In this document: one piece after another, positions 36,916 to 45,524 of the stretch | Numbering within the stretch: the first letter of the stretch is position 1 | How the letters are laid out: the number at the start of each line of letters is the position of its first letter | Source: JAMQKA01 sp031569985 | Lineage (GTDB): Bacteria; Bacteroidota; Rhodothermia; Balneolales; Balneolaceae | Length of the DNA stretch: 64,000 nucleotides | NCBI RefSeq assembly: GCF_031569985.1 | Contig: NZ_JAMQKA010000029.1 | Location: 9,197 to 73,196, forward strand | Reading direction: 5' to 3' | Translations under genes and position numbers: made by a program | The notes under the pieces: generated by a model | Told to the model about the DNA's origin: nothing | Databases searched by the model: none | Seen by the model: only the letters and a program-made list of their open reading frames with translations

Positions 36916-37791
36916 ATGCCTTTCAGTAACATTGTTAAAAGTTCGGGTTCTGTAGCTTCAACAGAAGATCTGCCGATCTATTACGACCTGTATGTGCCAA
37001 GCGGAAATAGTGATGCAAAATTTCCGGTGATTTTATTTCTGCACGGATTCAAGGGATTCAAGGACTGGGGACCCTTCCCCGATGCCTGTCACGAACTTGC
37101 CAGCGCCGGCTTTGCAGTATTGGCAATGAACTTTTCGCTAAACGGCGTGGGAGAGAGTATGACCGAGTTCGATCAACTGGACCTGTTTGCTAGGGAGACT
37201 TTTAGCCAGGACCTGGACGATGTGGGTACTGTAATTTCTGCCTTAAAAGAAGGGGGAATCAGTTCCGACAAGGCCGTTCTCGAAACCGATACAATGGGTG
37301 TACTGGGACATTCGCGTGGTGGTCAGACTGCGGTGGCTGCAGCAGCAGAGTACCCCGAAATTAGCTGTGTAGTTACATGGTCTGCCGTGGCCGATTACAA
37401 CGCCCGCTGGAGCGACCAGATGAGGAAGGATTGGGAGAGCAGGGGCTATACCGAGATTATGAACGGGCGTACTGGCCAGGTGATGCGGATTGATAAAGTG
37501 GTATTTGAGGATGCCCGTGATAACGCTGATCGTGTCATTGCGCTCAACCGGGTAAAGAATCTGCATCTACCGATCCTGTTTATCCACTCCAGGGATGATG
37601 AGTCGGTATCTCACAAGGAAACGGAAACCCTGTTCCAAAACTGTCCCTCGAAAGAAAAAGAGATCAGTCTTGTGAACGGTACCGGGCATACCTATGGCGG
37701 TGCTCACCCGTTTGAGGAGGACGAGTTTCCCGAAAAGTTTGCCGAAGTTTTGGAAGATACATCACTATGGTTTGAAGAGTATCTGAAGTAA
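36916..37791 (+). CDS. Alpha/beta hydrolase (dienelactone hydrolase-like)
   Basis: 291 residues. Oxyanion loop FLHGFKGFKDWG near residue 35, nucleophile elbow GHSRGGQ near residue 134, an Asp in IHSRDDESVS, and the catalytic His in NGTGHTYGG. No signal peptide, so cytoplasmic. Ten bp after rluB, same strand, probably co-transcribed. Substrate unknown. Confidence 0.87.
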   Translation: MPFSNIVKSSGSVASTEDLPIYYDLYVPSGNSDAKFPVILFLHGFKGFKDWGPFPDACHELASAGFAVLAMNFSLNGVGESMTEFDQLDLFARETFSQDLDDVGTVISALKEGGISSDKAVLETDTMGVLGHSRGGQTAVAAAAEYPEISCVVTWSAVADYNARWSDQMRKDWESRGYTEIMNGRTGQVMRIDKVVFEDARDNADRVIALNRVKNLHLPILFIHSRDDESVSHKETETLFQNCPSKEKEISLVNGTGHTYGGAHPFEEDEFPEKFAEVLEDTSLWFEEYLK

Positions 37792-37909
37792 CGATGTATT
37801 ATCCTCTAACTTTTTCCTGGGCCATGAAACGAGATGTAATTGAGATAGGGAGGACACTTCATAAACTATGGTAGGTTGAGGAGACTAAAATGTTATTGTA
37901 ACAGACACG

Positions 37910-39115
37910 TTGGTAAAAAGAGATACAGTTTCCACAACCAGAAAGGTTATATTGCTACAACTTAGAACAATACTCTCCTTGGTTTTTATTTTCTGCGTTC
38001 AAGTAACAATTGTTGCGCAGACCCCTCCTGAATTGATCAACGATACAGAATTCAGGCCCGTGGCCCGGGAAGCCGTTGATTCTCTTTATAACTTTAACCC
38101 GGAAGCCGCCGATGCACTCCTGGAACCCTGGAAGCAGCAATATCCCGATCACCCCCTGTGGATGCTGTTTGACGGGATTGAGCTTTGGTGGCAGATACTG
38201 GCCGACCTTGAAAATACTGCCCACGATGAGAAGTTCTTCAATTTAATGGGACGTGTGGACTACCAGAGTGGTCGTTTGCTGAGTCGGGACCGCGATCATG
38301 CGGATGCTTTGATTATGAAGGCGATCAGCAACGGGTATATCGCCCGCCAATACGCCAACCGGGACCAGTGGATAACCAGCGTCAACCAGGCACGTAAAGC
38401 GTTCAATGCCTACCAGTACCTGCAGGAGGTGCAGCCCGATCTGCCCGATTTGAAGATGGCGGAGGGACTCAAACTGTATTACTCTGAATATCTGCCGGAT
38501 GCGTATCCCATCGTAAAAACCGTATCCTGGTTCCTTCCCGACGGTAATAAACAGAAGGGCCTCGCGCTCCTTGCCGACGCGGCGGAGAGCAGCATTTTTG
38601 CCCAGGCTGAAGCGCGCTATTTCCTGGCCAACATAAGCCTGTTGTATGAGGAAGATTATCAAACGGCCACTGAAAACTTTGAGCAGCTGTATCAAGCCTA
38701 TCCTAACAACAGTTATTATGCGCGGATCTTGGTGCGTGGTTATTTTCGCATGCAGGATTATGATCGAGCGCTCAGAGTTATCGATACAACACTTGCTCGG
38801 TGGAGGAGCAACAATCTTCCGTTTGAAGATGTACTTAAGGAGGAGCTGCTGACCTGGAAGGGACGGATCTATTTCCGGCGTTTCCAGTATGCGGAGGCAG
38901 CAACGGCGCTGGAACCTGCTTTTGAAGTGGGAAAATCGTTGTCCGATCCGGGAAATAGAAGTCAGCATGTTATTGCCGGCTATTATTTGGGAAGAAGCTA
39001 TCTCAGAACAGGGGATAAAGAGAAAGCCCGCAAGTACCTGGAAGCTGTAACTGATATGGATACCCAGGATAATTACCGAGATCATGCAGGGGAGTTGTTA
39101 GATGAACATTTTTGA
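37910..39115 (+). CDS. Secreted TPR-repeat protein
   Basis: Up to 401 residues. There is no ATG at the beginning: candidates are TTG at 37910 or TTG at 37952. The latter has AGAAAGG six bases upstream and gives a compact signal peptide (LQLRTILSLVFIFCVQ, cleavage after IVAQ), so I favour it although the longer form is listed. The mature part is helical with at least four TPR-like units (ARYFLANISLLYEEDYQTA, IVGYYLGRSYLRTGDKEKA pattern). Probably a periplasmic scaffold; no partner evident. Confidence 0.75.
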   Translation: MVKRDTVSTTRKVILLQLRTILSLVFIFCVQVTIVAQTPPELINDTEFRPVAREAVDSLYNFNPEAADALLEPWKQQYPDHPLWMLFDGIELWWQILADLENTAHDEKFFNLMGRVDYQSGRLLSRDRDHADALIMKAISNGYIARQYANRDQWITSVNQARKAFNAYQYLQEVQPDLPDLKMAEGLKLYYSEYLPDAYPIVKTVSWFLPDGNKQKGLALLADAAESSIFAQAEARYFLANISLLYEEDYQTATENFEQLYQAYPNNSYYARILVRGYFRMQDYDRALRVIDTTLARWRSNNLPFEDVLKEELLTWKGRIYFRRFQYAEAATALEPAFEVGKSLSDPGNRSQHVIAGYYLGRSYLRTGDKEKARKYLEAVTDMDTQDNYRDHAGELLDEHF

Positions 39116-39238
39116 TTAAGTTGTCTGTGTAGCACTCTGAAGTTTGCGAACGAACATATACTTCCAAAGTACAACACCCTGAGATCCAGGTTAGAAAAGG
39201 GAAACGCGACAGCTATTGTGAAGTATGCCCTATCACTT

Positions 39239-39260
39239 GCGCGGGAATTAATTCCCGCGC
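39239..39260. repeat. Perfect 22-bp palindrome
   Basis: The half-site GCGCGGGAATT is followed directly by its exact reverse complement, with no loop. It lies in the 347-bp gap before the phosphodiesterase gene, in which I find no gene. It may be a protein-binding site or part of an interspersed repeat. Confidence 0.7.
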
Positions 39261-39462
39261 TATCGATAAGGCGGAATTGTATAGCGCCGACTCCTGACTC
39301 ATATAGCTTGCGTAATGAGACTCTTTGTAAGTCCCATTCAACAAGGATCTCTCCCTGTTGGGGCAATATGACGTCCCAAAATGGATGATCAAGAGTTCAA
39401 AAATGGGTATAAATTATTTCGACTTGCATGAGAATAGAAAATTCAATCTTAAACATTTAGCC

Positions 39463-39951
39463 ATGCTGATAGGACTCATTGCAGATACGCACGATCATGT
39501 ACCACATATAAAGAAAGCGGTAGAAGTTTTTAAGGATCGGGAAGTGGAACTTGTGCTTCACGCAGGAGATTACTGCAGTCCGTTTACCATTCCCCATTTT
39601 GAGGGACTCAATCTGAAAGGGATTTTGGGGAATAACGATGGTGACAAATACCTGTTAATGGATAAGTTCGAGTCCATCGGAGCTGAACTGGAGGGCGAAT
39701 TTATGGAAGTGGAAACCGGTAACCTGCATATTGCAGTTTACCACGGCACTTACCAGCCCATAACAAAAGCGCTGCACAAATCAGGTATCTATGATGTGGT
39801 GATTACGGGGCACACGCATACCATTGCAAACCAGATGATCGGGACCACGCTGGCCATTAACCCGGGTTCGGCCCACGGTTTTGAAGGCGATGCCACCATT
39901 GCATTGCTGGATACCGAAACCAAAAGAGTCGAGTTTGTGGATTTGAATTAA
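39463..39951 (+). CDS. YfcE/MJ0936-family metallophosphodiesterase
   Basis: 162 residues from the ATG at 39463, where the family starts (MLIGLIADTHDH); the frame is open 35 codons further upstream without homology. Metal ligands are visible in DTHDH, HAGDY, GNND, and TGHTH. These two-metal enzymes hydrolyse phosphodiesters; the natural substrate is usually unknown. Confidence 0.9.
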   Translation: MLIGLIADTHDHVPHIKKAVEVFKDREVELVLHAGDYCSPFTIPHFEGLNLKGILGNNDGDKYLLMDKFESIGAELEGEFMEVETGNLHIAVYHGTYQPITKALHKSGIYDVVITGHTHTIANQMIGTTLAINPGSAHGFEGDATIALLDTETKRVEFVDLN

Positions 39952-40142
39952 GGTTCACTGCTTTTGCCCTTTTTCGAGGAAAGGCTCTCTCTTCGTTGGA
40001 GATGACTAGCTGAAGAGTAGATTTTCGTTTTTTAGAGGAGGGGGGCTATAATCAAATTCAAAGTAATTTTACTTCATCGTCATTTCCGTCCTAAAGGCCG
40101 TTGGAAATACCCCAAGACTCATCATTATTGTTGCCCACCGTG

Positions 40143-40252
40143 TCCACTAACCAGTCTCTAAACTAGACAGAGGCTATGTCTAGACTAGGCACAGCCTCTG
40201 TCTAAGGTAGACACAGCCTATGCGTAGTCTAGCTATAGTCTCTGGGAAAGGC
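40143..40252. repeat. Array C: tandem 22-bp palindromic units
   Basis: Three clear units start at 40165, 40187 and 40209, 22 bp apart, flanked by one degenerate unit on each side. The 17-bp cores are AGACAGAGGCTATGTCT, AGGCACAGCCTCTGTCT and AGACACAGCCTATGCGT. The first unit's arms extend to CTAGACA/TGTCTAG. Its central GAGGCTA is close to the reverse complement of the centres of the next two (CAGCCTC, CAGCCTA), so it is in the opposite orientation. It lies between convergent genes and 75 bp upstream of repeat R1. Confidence 0.8.
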
Positions 40253-40327
40253 TGGTTATTCAGTAGCTCGGGTTCAAGGTACGATACTTAACCTGGGTTC
40301 TACATAGGAAATATCCAAAATAATAAT

Positions 40328-40480
40328 TGTCATCGCGAGGAGGCTTTGGTGATAGGTGTTGGTTCCACGATGAGGTCGACGTGGCGATCTCCCCGCCCGT
40401 TTTTGTTCATCTATTCAGGAGATCGCCACCCGATGGTCGCTGAATCCCAATGCAATGACAGGTCATTATATCGAACTGAC
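40328..40480 (+). repeat. Interspersed hairpin repeat R1, copy 1
   Basis: Outer ends TGTCATCGCGAGGAG and TGCAATGACAGG are inverted relatives. Inside, GTGGCGATCTCC (40381-40392) and GGAGATCGCCAC (40418-40429) form a perfect 12-bp stem. A conserved tail TATCGAACTGAC follows. Related to the widespread GTCATTGCGAGGAG repeat class. No coding capacity. Confidence 0.75.
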
Positions 40481-40507
40481 TTTAACTTATTACCTCAGCA
40501 AGAAAAG

Positions 40508-41512
40508 TTACTCCAGGTTATTGCAAACAGACCGGGTAAAGGTATCTGTGGTACCCAGCCCACCGATATCCGGTGTGCAGACTTTCTCGTACTTCAGGGT
40601 CTCATAAACGGCTTGTCGTATCCGTTCAGCTATCTCAGCCTCACCGATGTGATCAAGCATCATGAGAGCGGCAAAAAGAAAGGCGATCGGGTTGGCCTTG
40701 CCTTCTCCAGCTATGTCAGGCGCTGAGCCGTGGACGGCTTCAAAGATAGCGGCATCATCCCCGATGTTGGCGGCCCCGGTCACACCGAGTCCCCCCACAA
40801 GCCCGGAAGCCAGATCAGACAGGATATCTCCAAAAAGGTTAGTAGTAACAATAACGTCAAACCGGTAGGGGCGCATTACCATCTGCATCGCCATGTTATC
40901 AACAATCAGGTCTTCAAACTCAATATCAGGGAATTCTGAGGCGATATCCTGCCCCACTTCAAGGAAAAGTCCCGTCGTCAGCTTCAGGATATTGGCCTTG
41001 TGAACCAGCGTTACTTTTTTGCGTCCCTTGTCCTGGGCATACTTAAAAGCGGCGCGGATGATTTTTTCGCTGGCCTCCCGAGTTACAACTGCAATACTTT
41101 CCGCATGCCCCTGTTCCGGCCCCACCCAATGCTCTTTGCCAATATAAAGTCCCTGGGTGTTCTCGCGGAAGATAACCATATCCACATCTTTGTACGATGT
41201 TTTGATGTAGGGTAGTGATTTGGCCGGTCGGATGTTGCTATACAACTGAAATTTTTGTCGCAGGGCAACATTTACTGACCGAAAACCGGAGCCAACGGGT
41301 GTCGTGAGCGGTCCTTTCAGGCCAATGCGATATTTGTCCAATGCTTCTATCGTTTCGTCGGGAAGGGGATCATCCTGTTCATTATAGGCTTTGAGTCCTG
41401 CAGAACACCGGATCCAATTTATTTCCGCACCAGCCTCTTCCAATATCGTTGTCACGGAATCGGTTATTTCAGGACCAATACCGTCACCTGGAATCAGTAC
41501 AATATCTTTCAT
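40508..41512 (-). CDS. NAD-dependent isocitrate dehydrogenase family enzyme
   Basis: 334 residues, beta-decarboxylating dehydrogenase family. The block GPLTTPVGSGFRSVNVALRQ and the following YSNIRPAKSLP are typical of NAD-type isocitrate and homoisocitrate dehydrogenases; RENTQGLYIG, DNMAMQMVMRP, and the metal-site DILSDLASGLVGGLG are present, and the NAD-site HGSAPDIAGEGKANP follows. Isocitrate is the likely substrate (TCA cycle, 2-oxoglutarate formation), but 3-isopropylmalate dehydrogenase relatives are close. Faces array C across a convergent gap. Confidence 0.88.
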   Translation of the reverse strand: MKDIVLIPGDGIGPEITDSVTTILEEAGAEINWIRCSAGLKAYNEQDDPLPDETIEALDKYRIGLKGPLTTPVGSGFRSVNVALRQKFQLYSNIRPAKSLPYIKTSYKDVDMVIFRENTQGLYIGKEHWVGPEQGHAESIAVVTREASEKIIRAAFKYAQDKGRKKVTLVHKANILKLTTGLFLEVGQDIASEFPDIEFEDLIVDNMAMQMVMRPYRFDVIVTTNLFGDILSDLASGLVGGLGVTGAANIGDDAAIFEAVHGSAPDIAGEGKANPIAFLFAALMMLDHIGEAEIAERIRQAVYETLKYEKVCTPDIGGLGTTDTFTRSVCNNLE

Positions 41513-41696
41513 AAATAAAGAGCATTTTTCAATTCAGTTGGTAATTTATCGATGGATACCGCTCAAATGGTGCGGCAAATTTACAAAGAATCGTTGTTAA
41601 TATCATCAAGCCCAGTTAAGCGTAAGTAAGTAAAGTCGCAGTCGGGTTCCTGACAGGATACCCTGCAGAATGATGGAATTCAAATATAGAATTTTG

Positions 41697-42683
41697 TTAG
41701 TCAATCTTTAGTACTGCGGAGCCATCAAAATTTCCTTCCCGAAGGTCGTTCAGGGCTTGATTGGCATCTTCCAGCTTATAGGTAGTGACATTGCTTTCTA
41801 TTGGAATTTTAGGAGCCAGCTCAAGGAATTCCTGCCCGTCGCGGCGCGTCAAATTAGCCACTGATTCAATGCTGCGCTCTTCCCACAAAATGTTGTATGG
41901 GAAGGAGGGAATATCACTCATATGGATGCCGGCACATACCACGGTTCCTCCCTTTTTCAGTGCTTTTAGGGCTTGTGGAACCAACGGGCCGACCGGGGCA
42001 AAGATAATTGCGGCATCCAGTTTTTCCGGAGGAAGCTCATCAGAACCGCCTGCCCAAACAGCCCCTTTCCTGGTGGCAAAATCCTGCCCTTCGGTGTCAC
42101 GGGGACGGGTAAAGGCAAATACTTTTTTCTGTTGGTAGTTGGCAACCTGGGTCAGAATGTGAGCGGAGGAGCCGAACCCGTAAAATCCGAGCGTTTGTGC
42201 CATCCCGGTTTTGCGCAGTGACCGGTAGCCGATGAGTCCTGCACAGAGCAGGGGAGCGGCCTGCTGGTCGGGATAATCATGCGGAACAGGGAAGCAGAAA
42301 CGGGCATCAACTGCTGCATATTCTGCAAATCCCCCATTGATATTGTAGCCGGTAAATTGAGCATTATCGCACAGGTTCTCCTTCTCATGCCGACAGAATT
42401 CACACTGCCCGCATGTTTGGCCCAGCCAGGGAACGCCCACTTTATCTCCCCGGAAAAATCCAGAGACTTCTTTGCCGATCTGTTGGACGGTACCCACAAT
42501 TTGATGCCCTGGGATAAGCGGAAGGTTCGGCTCGTCCAGGTCCCCGTCCACAATGTGCAGGTCGGTGCGGCAAACACCGCAGGCACTGACCTTTATTAGC
42601 AGTTGATGTGCTGAAGGCTCTGGCTTCGGCATATCCCGGCGTTCCAGCGGCTCTCCAACCGAATTAAAAACCATTGCTCGCAT
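41697..42683 (-). CDS. Zinc-dependent alcohol dehydrogenase
   Basis: 328 residues, MDR superfamily. Catalytic-zinc region CGVCRTDLHIVDGDL, conserved GHQIVG, and the structural-zinc cysteines CGQCEFCRHEKENLC. The cofactor motif is GFYGFGSSAHI rather than the common GxGGxG, a variant known in one branch of the family. It oxidises or reduces a primary alcohol/aldehyde with NAD(P). Monocistronic by appearance. Confidence 0.9.
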   Translation of the reverse strand: MRAMVFNSVGEPLERRDMPKPEPSAHQLLIKVSACGVCRTDLHIVDGDLDEPNLPLIPGHQIVGTVQQIGKEVSGFFRGDKVGVPWLGQTCGQCEFCRHEKENLCDNAQFTGYNINGGFAEYAAVDARFCFPVPHDYPDQQAAPLLCAGLIGYRSLRKTGMAQTLGFYGFGSSAHILTQVANYQQKKVFAFTRPRDTEGQDFATRKGAVWAGGSDELPPEKLDAAIIFAPVGPLVPQALKALKKGGTVVCAGIHMSDIPSFPYNILWEERSIESVANLTRRDGQEFLELAPKIPIESNVTTYKLEDANQALNDLREGNFDGSAVLKID

Positions 42684-42983
42684 AATGCAGTAATATTTTT
42701 TGGCTTTTCTTCACTGCAAATATAACAAATGCTTGGGATGGCTTGTTCGGTTAATTTGTTGCCGGCTGTATGCGGGATAACTGTATAAAGGACTCCTGGA
42801 CCACTTACCTATATGAACATGAACTCAGGTTACATTAAGTGTAAATAGGTATTATGAATAATTAGTCATACATTGAAGTGTTAAATTTAATTACTCACCT
42901 GGTAAGCGAACTTTACTGAAACGACGCGTTAGTCCAACTCTTTTCACAAGATGAAACCTACTGGTGCATAAAACAGAATACAC
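42684..42983. other. 300-bp gap with long leader before the cold-shock gene
   Basis: No gene seen. The last 100-150 bp may be the long 5' untranslated leader usual for cold-shock genes, but no motif proves it. Confidence 0.3.
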
Positions 42984-43202
42984 ATGTCACAACAAGGCAA
43001 AATAAAATTTTTCGATTCCCAAAAAGGATTTGGATTCATCAAGCCCGACGACGGAGATAAAGATATTTTCGTTCACAGAAATAACGTTCAAAATCTTGGT
43101 TATGATCAAGGTTTTGAAGATGATGAGGCCGTAGAATTTGATGTTGAAGAAACACCCAAGGGCTTAAGTGCTATTAACGTACGAAGTCTGGATTACGAAT
43201 AG
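42984..43202 (+). CDS. Cold-shock domain protein
   Basis: 72 residues, one CSD beta-barrel with RNP1 KGFGFI and RNP2 DIFVH. It binds single-stranded RNA/DNA and melts mRNA structure. A strong terminator directly follows, so it is monocistronic. Confidence 0.95.
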   Translation: MSQQGKIKFFDSQKGFGFIKPDDGDKDIFVHRNNVQNLGYDQGFEDDEAVEFDVEETPKGLSAINVRSLDYE

Positions 43203-43230
43203 GTTAACGGTATTCACATTCGAATTTAAA

Positions 43231-43264
43231 AGCCTGCCTCCTTAAGGAGAGCGGGCTTTTTAAA
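43231..43264 (+). terminator. Rho-independent terminator after the cold-shock gene
   Basis: AGCCTGCCTCC, a TTAA loop and GGAGAGCGGGCT form a long stem with a small bulge, followed by TTTTT. Located 29 bp after the stop. Confidence 0.88.
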
Positions 43265-43288
43265 TTTCTGAACTTATTTCGTTCAGAT

Positions 43289-43296
43289 AAGGAGGA
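43289..43296 (+). promoter_or_regulatory. Strong Shine-Dalgarno of the methyltransferase gene
   Basis: AAGGAGGA ends four bases before the ATG at 43301. It is among the clearest ribosome-binding sites in the window, where most starts have none. Confidence 0.7.
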
Positions 43297-43300
43297 TATT

Positions 43301-44200
43301 ATGGCAGACAAACAAGATCTTGATTTTACCTACAGCACCATAGACCGCATTTTCAGGCTAAGCCTGGGGGAAATGGCTGATTTCAGTGGAGCCATGTACA
43401 ACGGGAACTTCTCAATGACCCTTGAACAGGCCCAGGAAGCGAAGCATAGATTTATTGTCAAACAGTTGAATATCACTCCCGAAAGCCGGGTCCTGGATAT
43501 GGGATGCGGCTGGGGGCCTTTGGTTAATTATATTACCAACGAGGTGGGGGCGAGGTGTATTGGGCTTACACTATCCGATGCGCAGGCTGAGGCGTGCAGG
43601 AAAAACGGGCTGGAGGTCTATATCAAAAACTGTCTGGAAGTGACATCAGATGATTACGGAACATTTAACGCCGTGGCCTCGCTGGGAGCCTTTGAACATT
43701 TTTGCTCCGTTGAAGAGTATAAGTCTGGAAAACAGGAAGAGGTGTACCGACGGTTTTTCCGTACTGTGTATGACCTGTTGCCAACCGGTGGGAGAATGTA
43801 CCTGCAGACGATGGTGTTCGGCAAAAATATGATCGATTATGAGGATATCGATATTAACGCCGAAAAAGGTTCTGATGCCTATATACTGGCGCTGATGGAA
43901 AAACAATTCCCGGGATCTTGGCTGCCGTATGGATCGGAGATGGTAATCGAATGTGCCGAACCCCTTTTTAAACTGATCAGCAAGAGCAGCGGTCGATTGG
44001 ACTATATTGAAACGATCCGCCAGTGGGAAAAGAGATACCGGTCGTTTAATCTAAAGAAATACGCGTTCTTACTCGCGCTGTTGCCCAAATACCTCACCGA
44101 CATTAATTTCAGAGCTCTGCTCAGTACAAGCCCCAACAGGATATGCTTCGAACGTGAAATATTCGATCATTACCGGATGGTTTTTGAAAAGACAGATTGA
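43301..44200 (+). CDS. Cyclopropane-fatty-acyl-phospholipid synthase-like methyltransferase
   Basis: 299 residues. SAM motif I is RVLDMGCGWGPLVNYI near residues 63-79, and the N-terminal block FSGAMYNGNFSMTLEQAQ takes the place of the CFA-synthase entry motif. The family adds methylene or methyl groups to lipids or small molecules. It is shorter than E. coli Cfa (about 380) and lacks its N-terminal domain, so lipid cyclopropanation is only one option. Stands alone after the cold-shock terminator. Confidence 0.8.
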   Translation: MADKQDLDFTYSTIDRIFRLSLGEMADFSGAMYNGNFSMTLEQAQEAKHRFIVKQLNITPESRVLDMGCGWGPLVNYITNEVGARCIGLTLSDAQAEACRKNGLEVYIKNCLEVTSDDYGTFNAVASLGAFEHFCSVEEYKSGKQEEVYRRFFRTVYDLLPTGGRMYLQTMVFGKNMIDYEDIDINAEKGSDAYILALMEKQFPGSWLPYGSEMVIECAEPLFKLISKSSGRLDYIETIRQWEKRYRSFNLKKYAFLLALLPKYLTDINFRALLSTSPNRICFEREIFDHYRMVFEKTD

Positions 44201-44314
44201 AGCCAAAAACCAAGGCTGAGTGCATGCAAACTGGTAGTACTTGCCAGCAGGATCCCCCCCCAATCAATTATAGGAGATCTCAGGGGGATAGAAAGTTAAT
44301 TGCGCTTTCTTATT

Positions 44315-45364
44315 CTAAAAACTGACTTGAAAAGCTGCTCGTAGCTGTGAGTAATCGATCGACCGCTGAGCTGGAATGCTGTAGTTGAGTTTGATTTTCG
44401 AATATTGCGATGGTGAAATGTTGAGCCCCACAAGAACAGATTCTGAGTCAGCCGCCAGCAAATCACCTTCAAAATTATCCCATCGAAGCCGGAGTTTTGA
44501 TTTTTTGCTGATCTGATAACCTGCTGTAATGTAATATCCGTAGGGATTGAACTCTCTGCCAAAATCAGACTGCAGCCAGGAGTAGATCAGTTCGCCCGTC
44601 AGTGAGAATTTATTTTTTGAGAGATGGAGGTACGAATCCAGGAGCGTCTGTTCGCCTTCAAAGGTAGATTGAATATTACCACTGGCAGAAGGTCGCTCTT
44701 TTTGTTCATATGAGATATTGGCTCCGATCAGCAATTCACTTTTTGATCCACTGCTGGGCAAAAGGTTGGCCTCGAGGTTACCGATGTAAAGGAAATGGTT
44801 ATCATTATTTTGGTTGATGCTAAAATGATTCCCGTTGAATATCCCGGCCGTATAGCTTAAAAATCCACCTGCAAACCTCCCGTCCAGCTGAAGTCCAATT
44901 TGACGTTTTGGAGCAAGCTGATTGACAACTGTAGAACGCTCTACAAACGGAATGGAGCCGGCACTGGTCAGATATTCATAGGAAAACGGCGATTTGCCAA
45001 AGCCTACCGTGATCTTTGTGTTTGGAGACAATTTGTAGTAGAGGTTTGCATCCACAACAGCCGGACTGCTGGTGATGCTGGCCTGCAGCTTATAGCCAAA
45101 CGTTTGATCGAGTGCCCCAGAAACTTTGAGTCGTGCATAATTGACAATGAACCCGTTATTACCGGATATCCGTTCGGGTTGGAACTCGGCCACGCCCTGT
45201 ACCAGACCCCCTATCGAGAAATACTCATTTTTGAAGTGATTTTGCAGTTGCTGAAAATCACTGATTTCATCCGCCCCGTTCTGTGCTCTTGTAATAGGGG
45301 TTATGGCTAACATGAGACTGAGAGTGAGGAATGTGCTGAAAAAATGTCTGTCAGATATGTTCAT
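44315..45364 (-). CDS. Phosphate-selective porin O/P-like outer-membrane protein
   Basis: 349 residues: signal peptide ending TRAQ, then alternating beta-strands of a porin barrel closing on an aromatic C-terminus (AAFQVSF). The strands IVNYARLKVSGAL and KITVGFGKSPFSYEYL match the Porin_O_P family. It probably allows anion or small-solute diffusion; phosphate selectivity is a family label, not shown here. Confidence 0.83.
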   Translation of the reverse strand: MNISDRHFFSTFLTLSLMLAITPITRAQNGADEISDFQQLQNHFKNEYFSIGGLVQGVAEFQPERISGNNGFIVNYARLKVSGALDQTFGYKLQASITSSPAVVDANLYYKLSPNTKITVGFGKSPFSYEYLTSAGSIPFVERSTVVNQLAPKRQIGLQLDGRFAGGFLSYTAGIFNGNHFSINQNNDNHFLYIGNLEANLLPSSGSKSELLIGANISYEQKERPSASGNIQSTFEGEQTLLDSYLHLSKNKFSLTGELIYSWLQSDFGREFNPYGYYITAGYQISKKSKLRLRWDNFEGDLLAADSESVLVGLNISPSQYSKIKLNYSIPAQRSIDYSQLRAAFQVSF

Positions 45365-45524
45365 TTCCTAATGCTGAATTAATTGTTATTAAATTGTAAA
45401 TGCTTTTGAGGTGTTATCGTAGCGGAGACGGGAAACTTAAATAACTAACATCTTGTCACTAGAATGGCGGGATGGGTATCCACCGGCAGGAAAGGGTAAG
45501 AGAAAGAAGCAATATGGGTACCGG

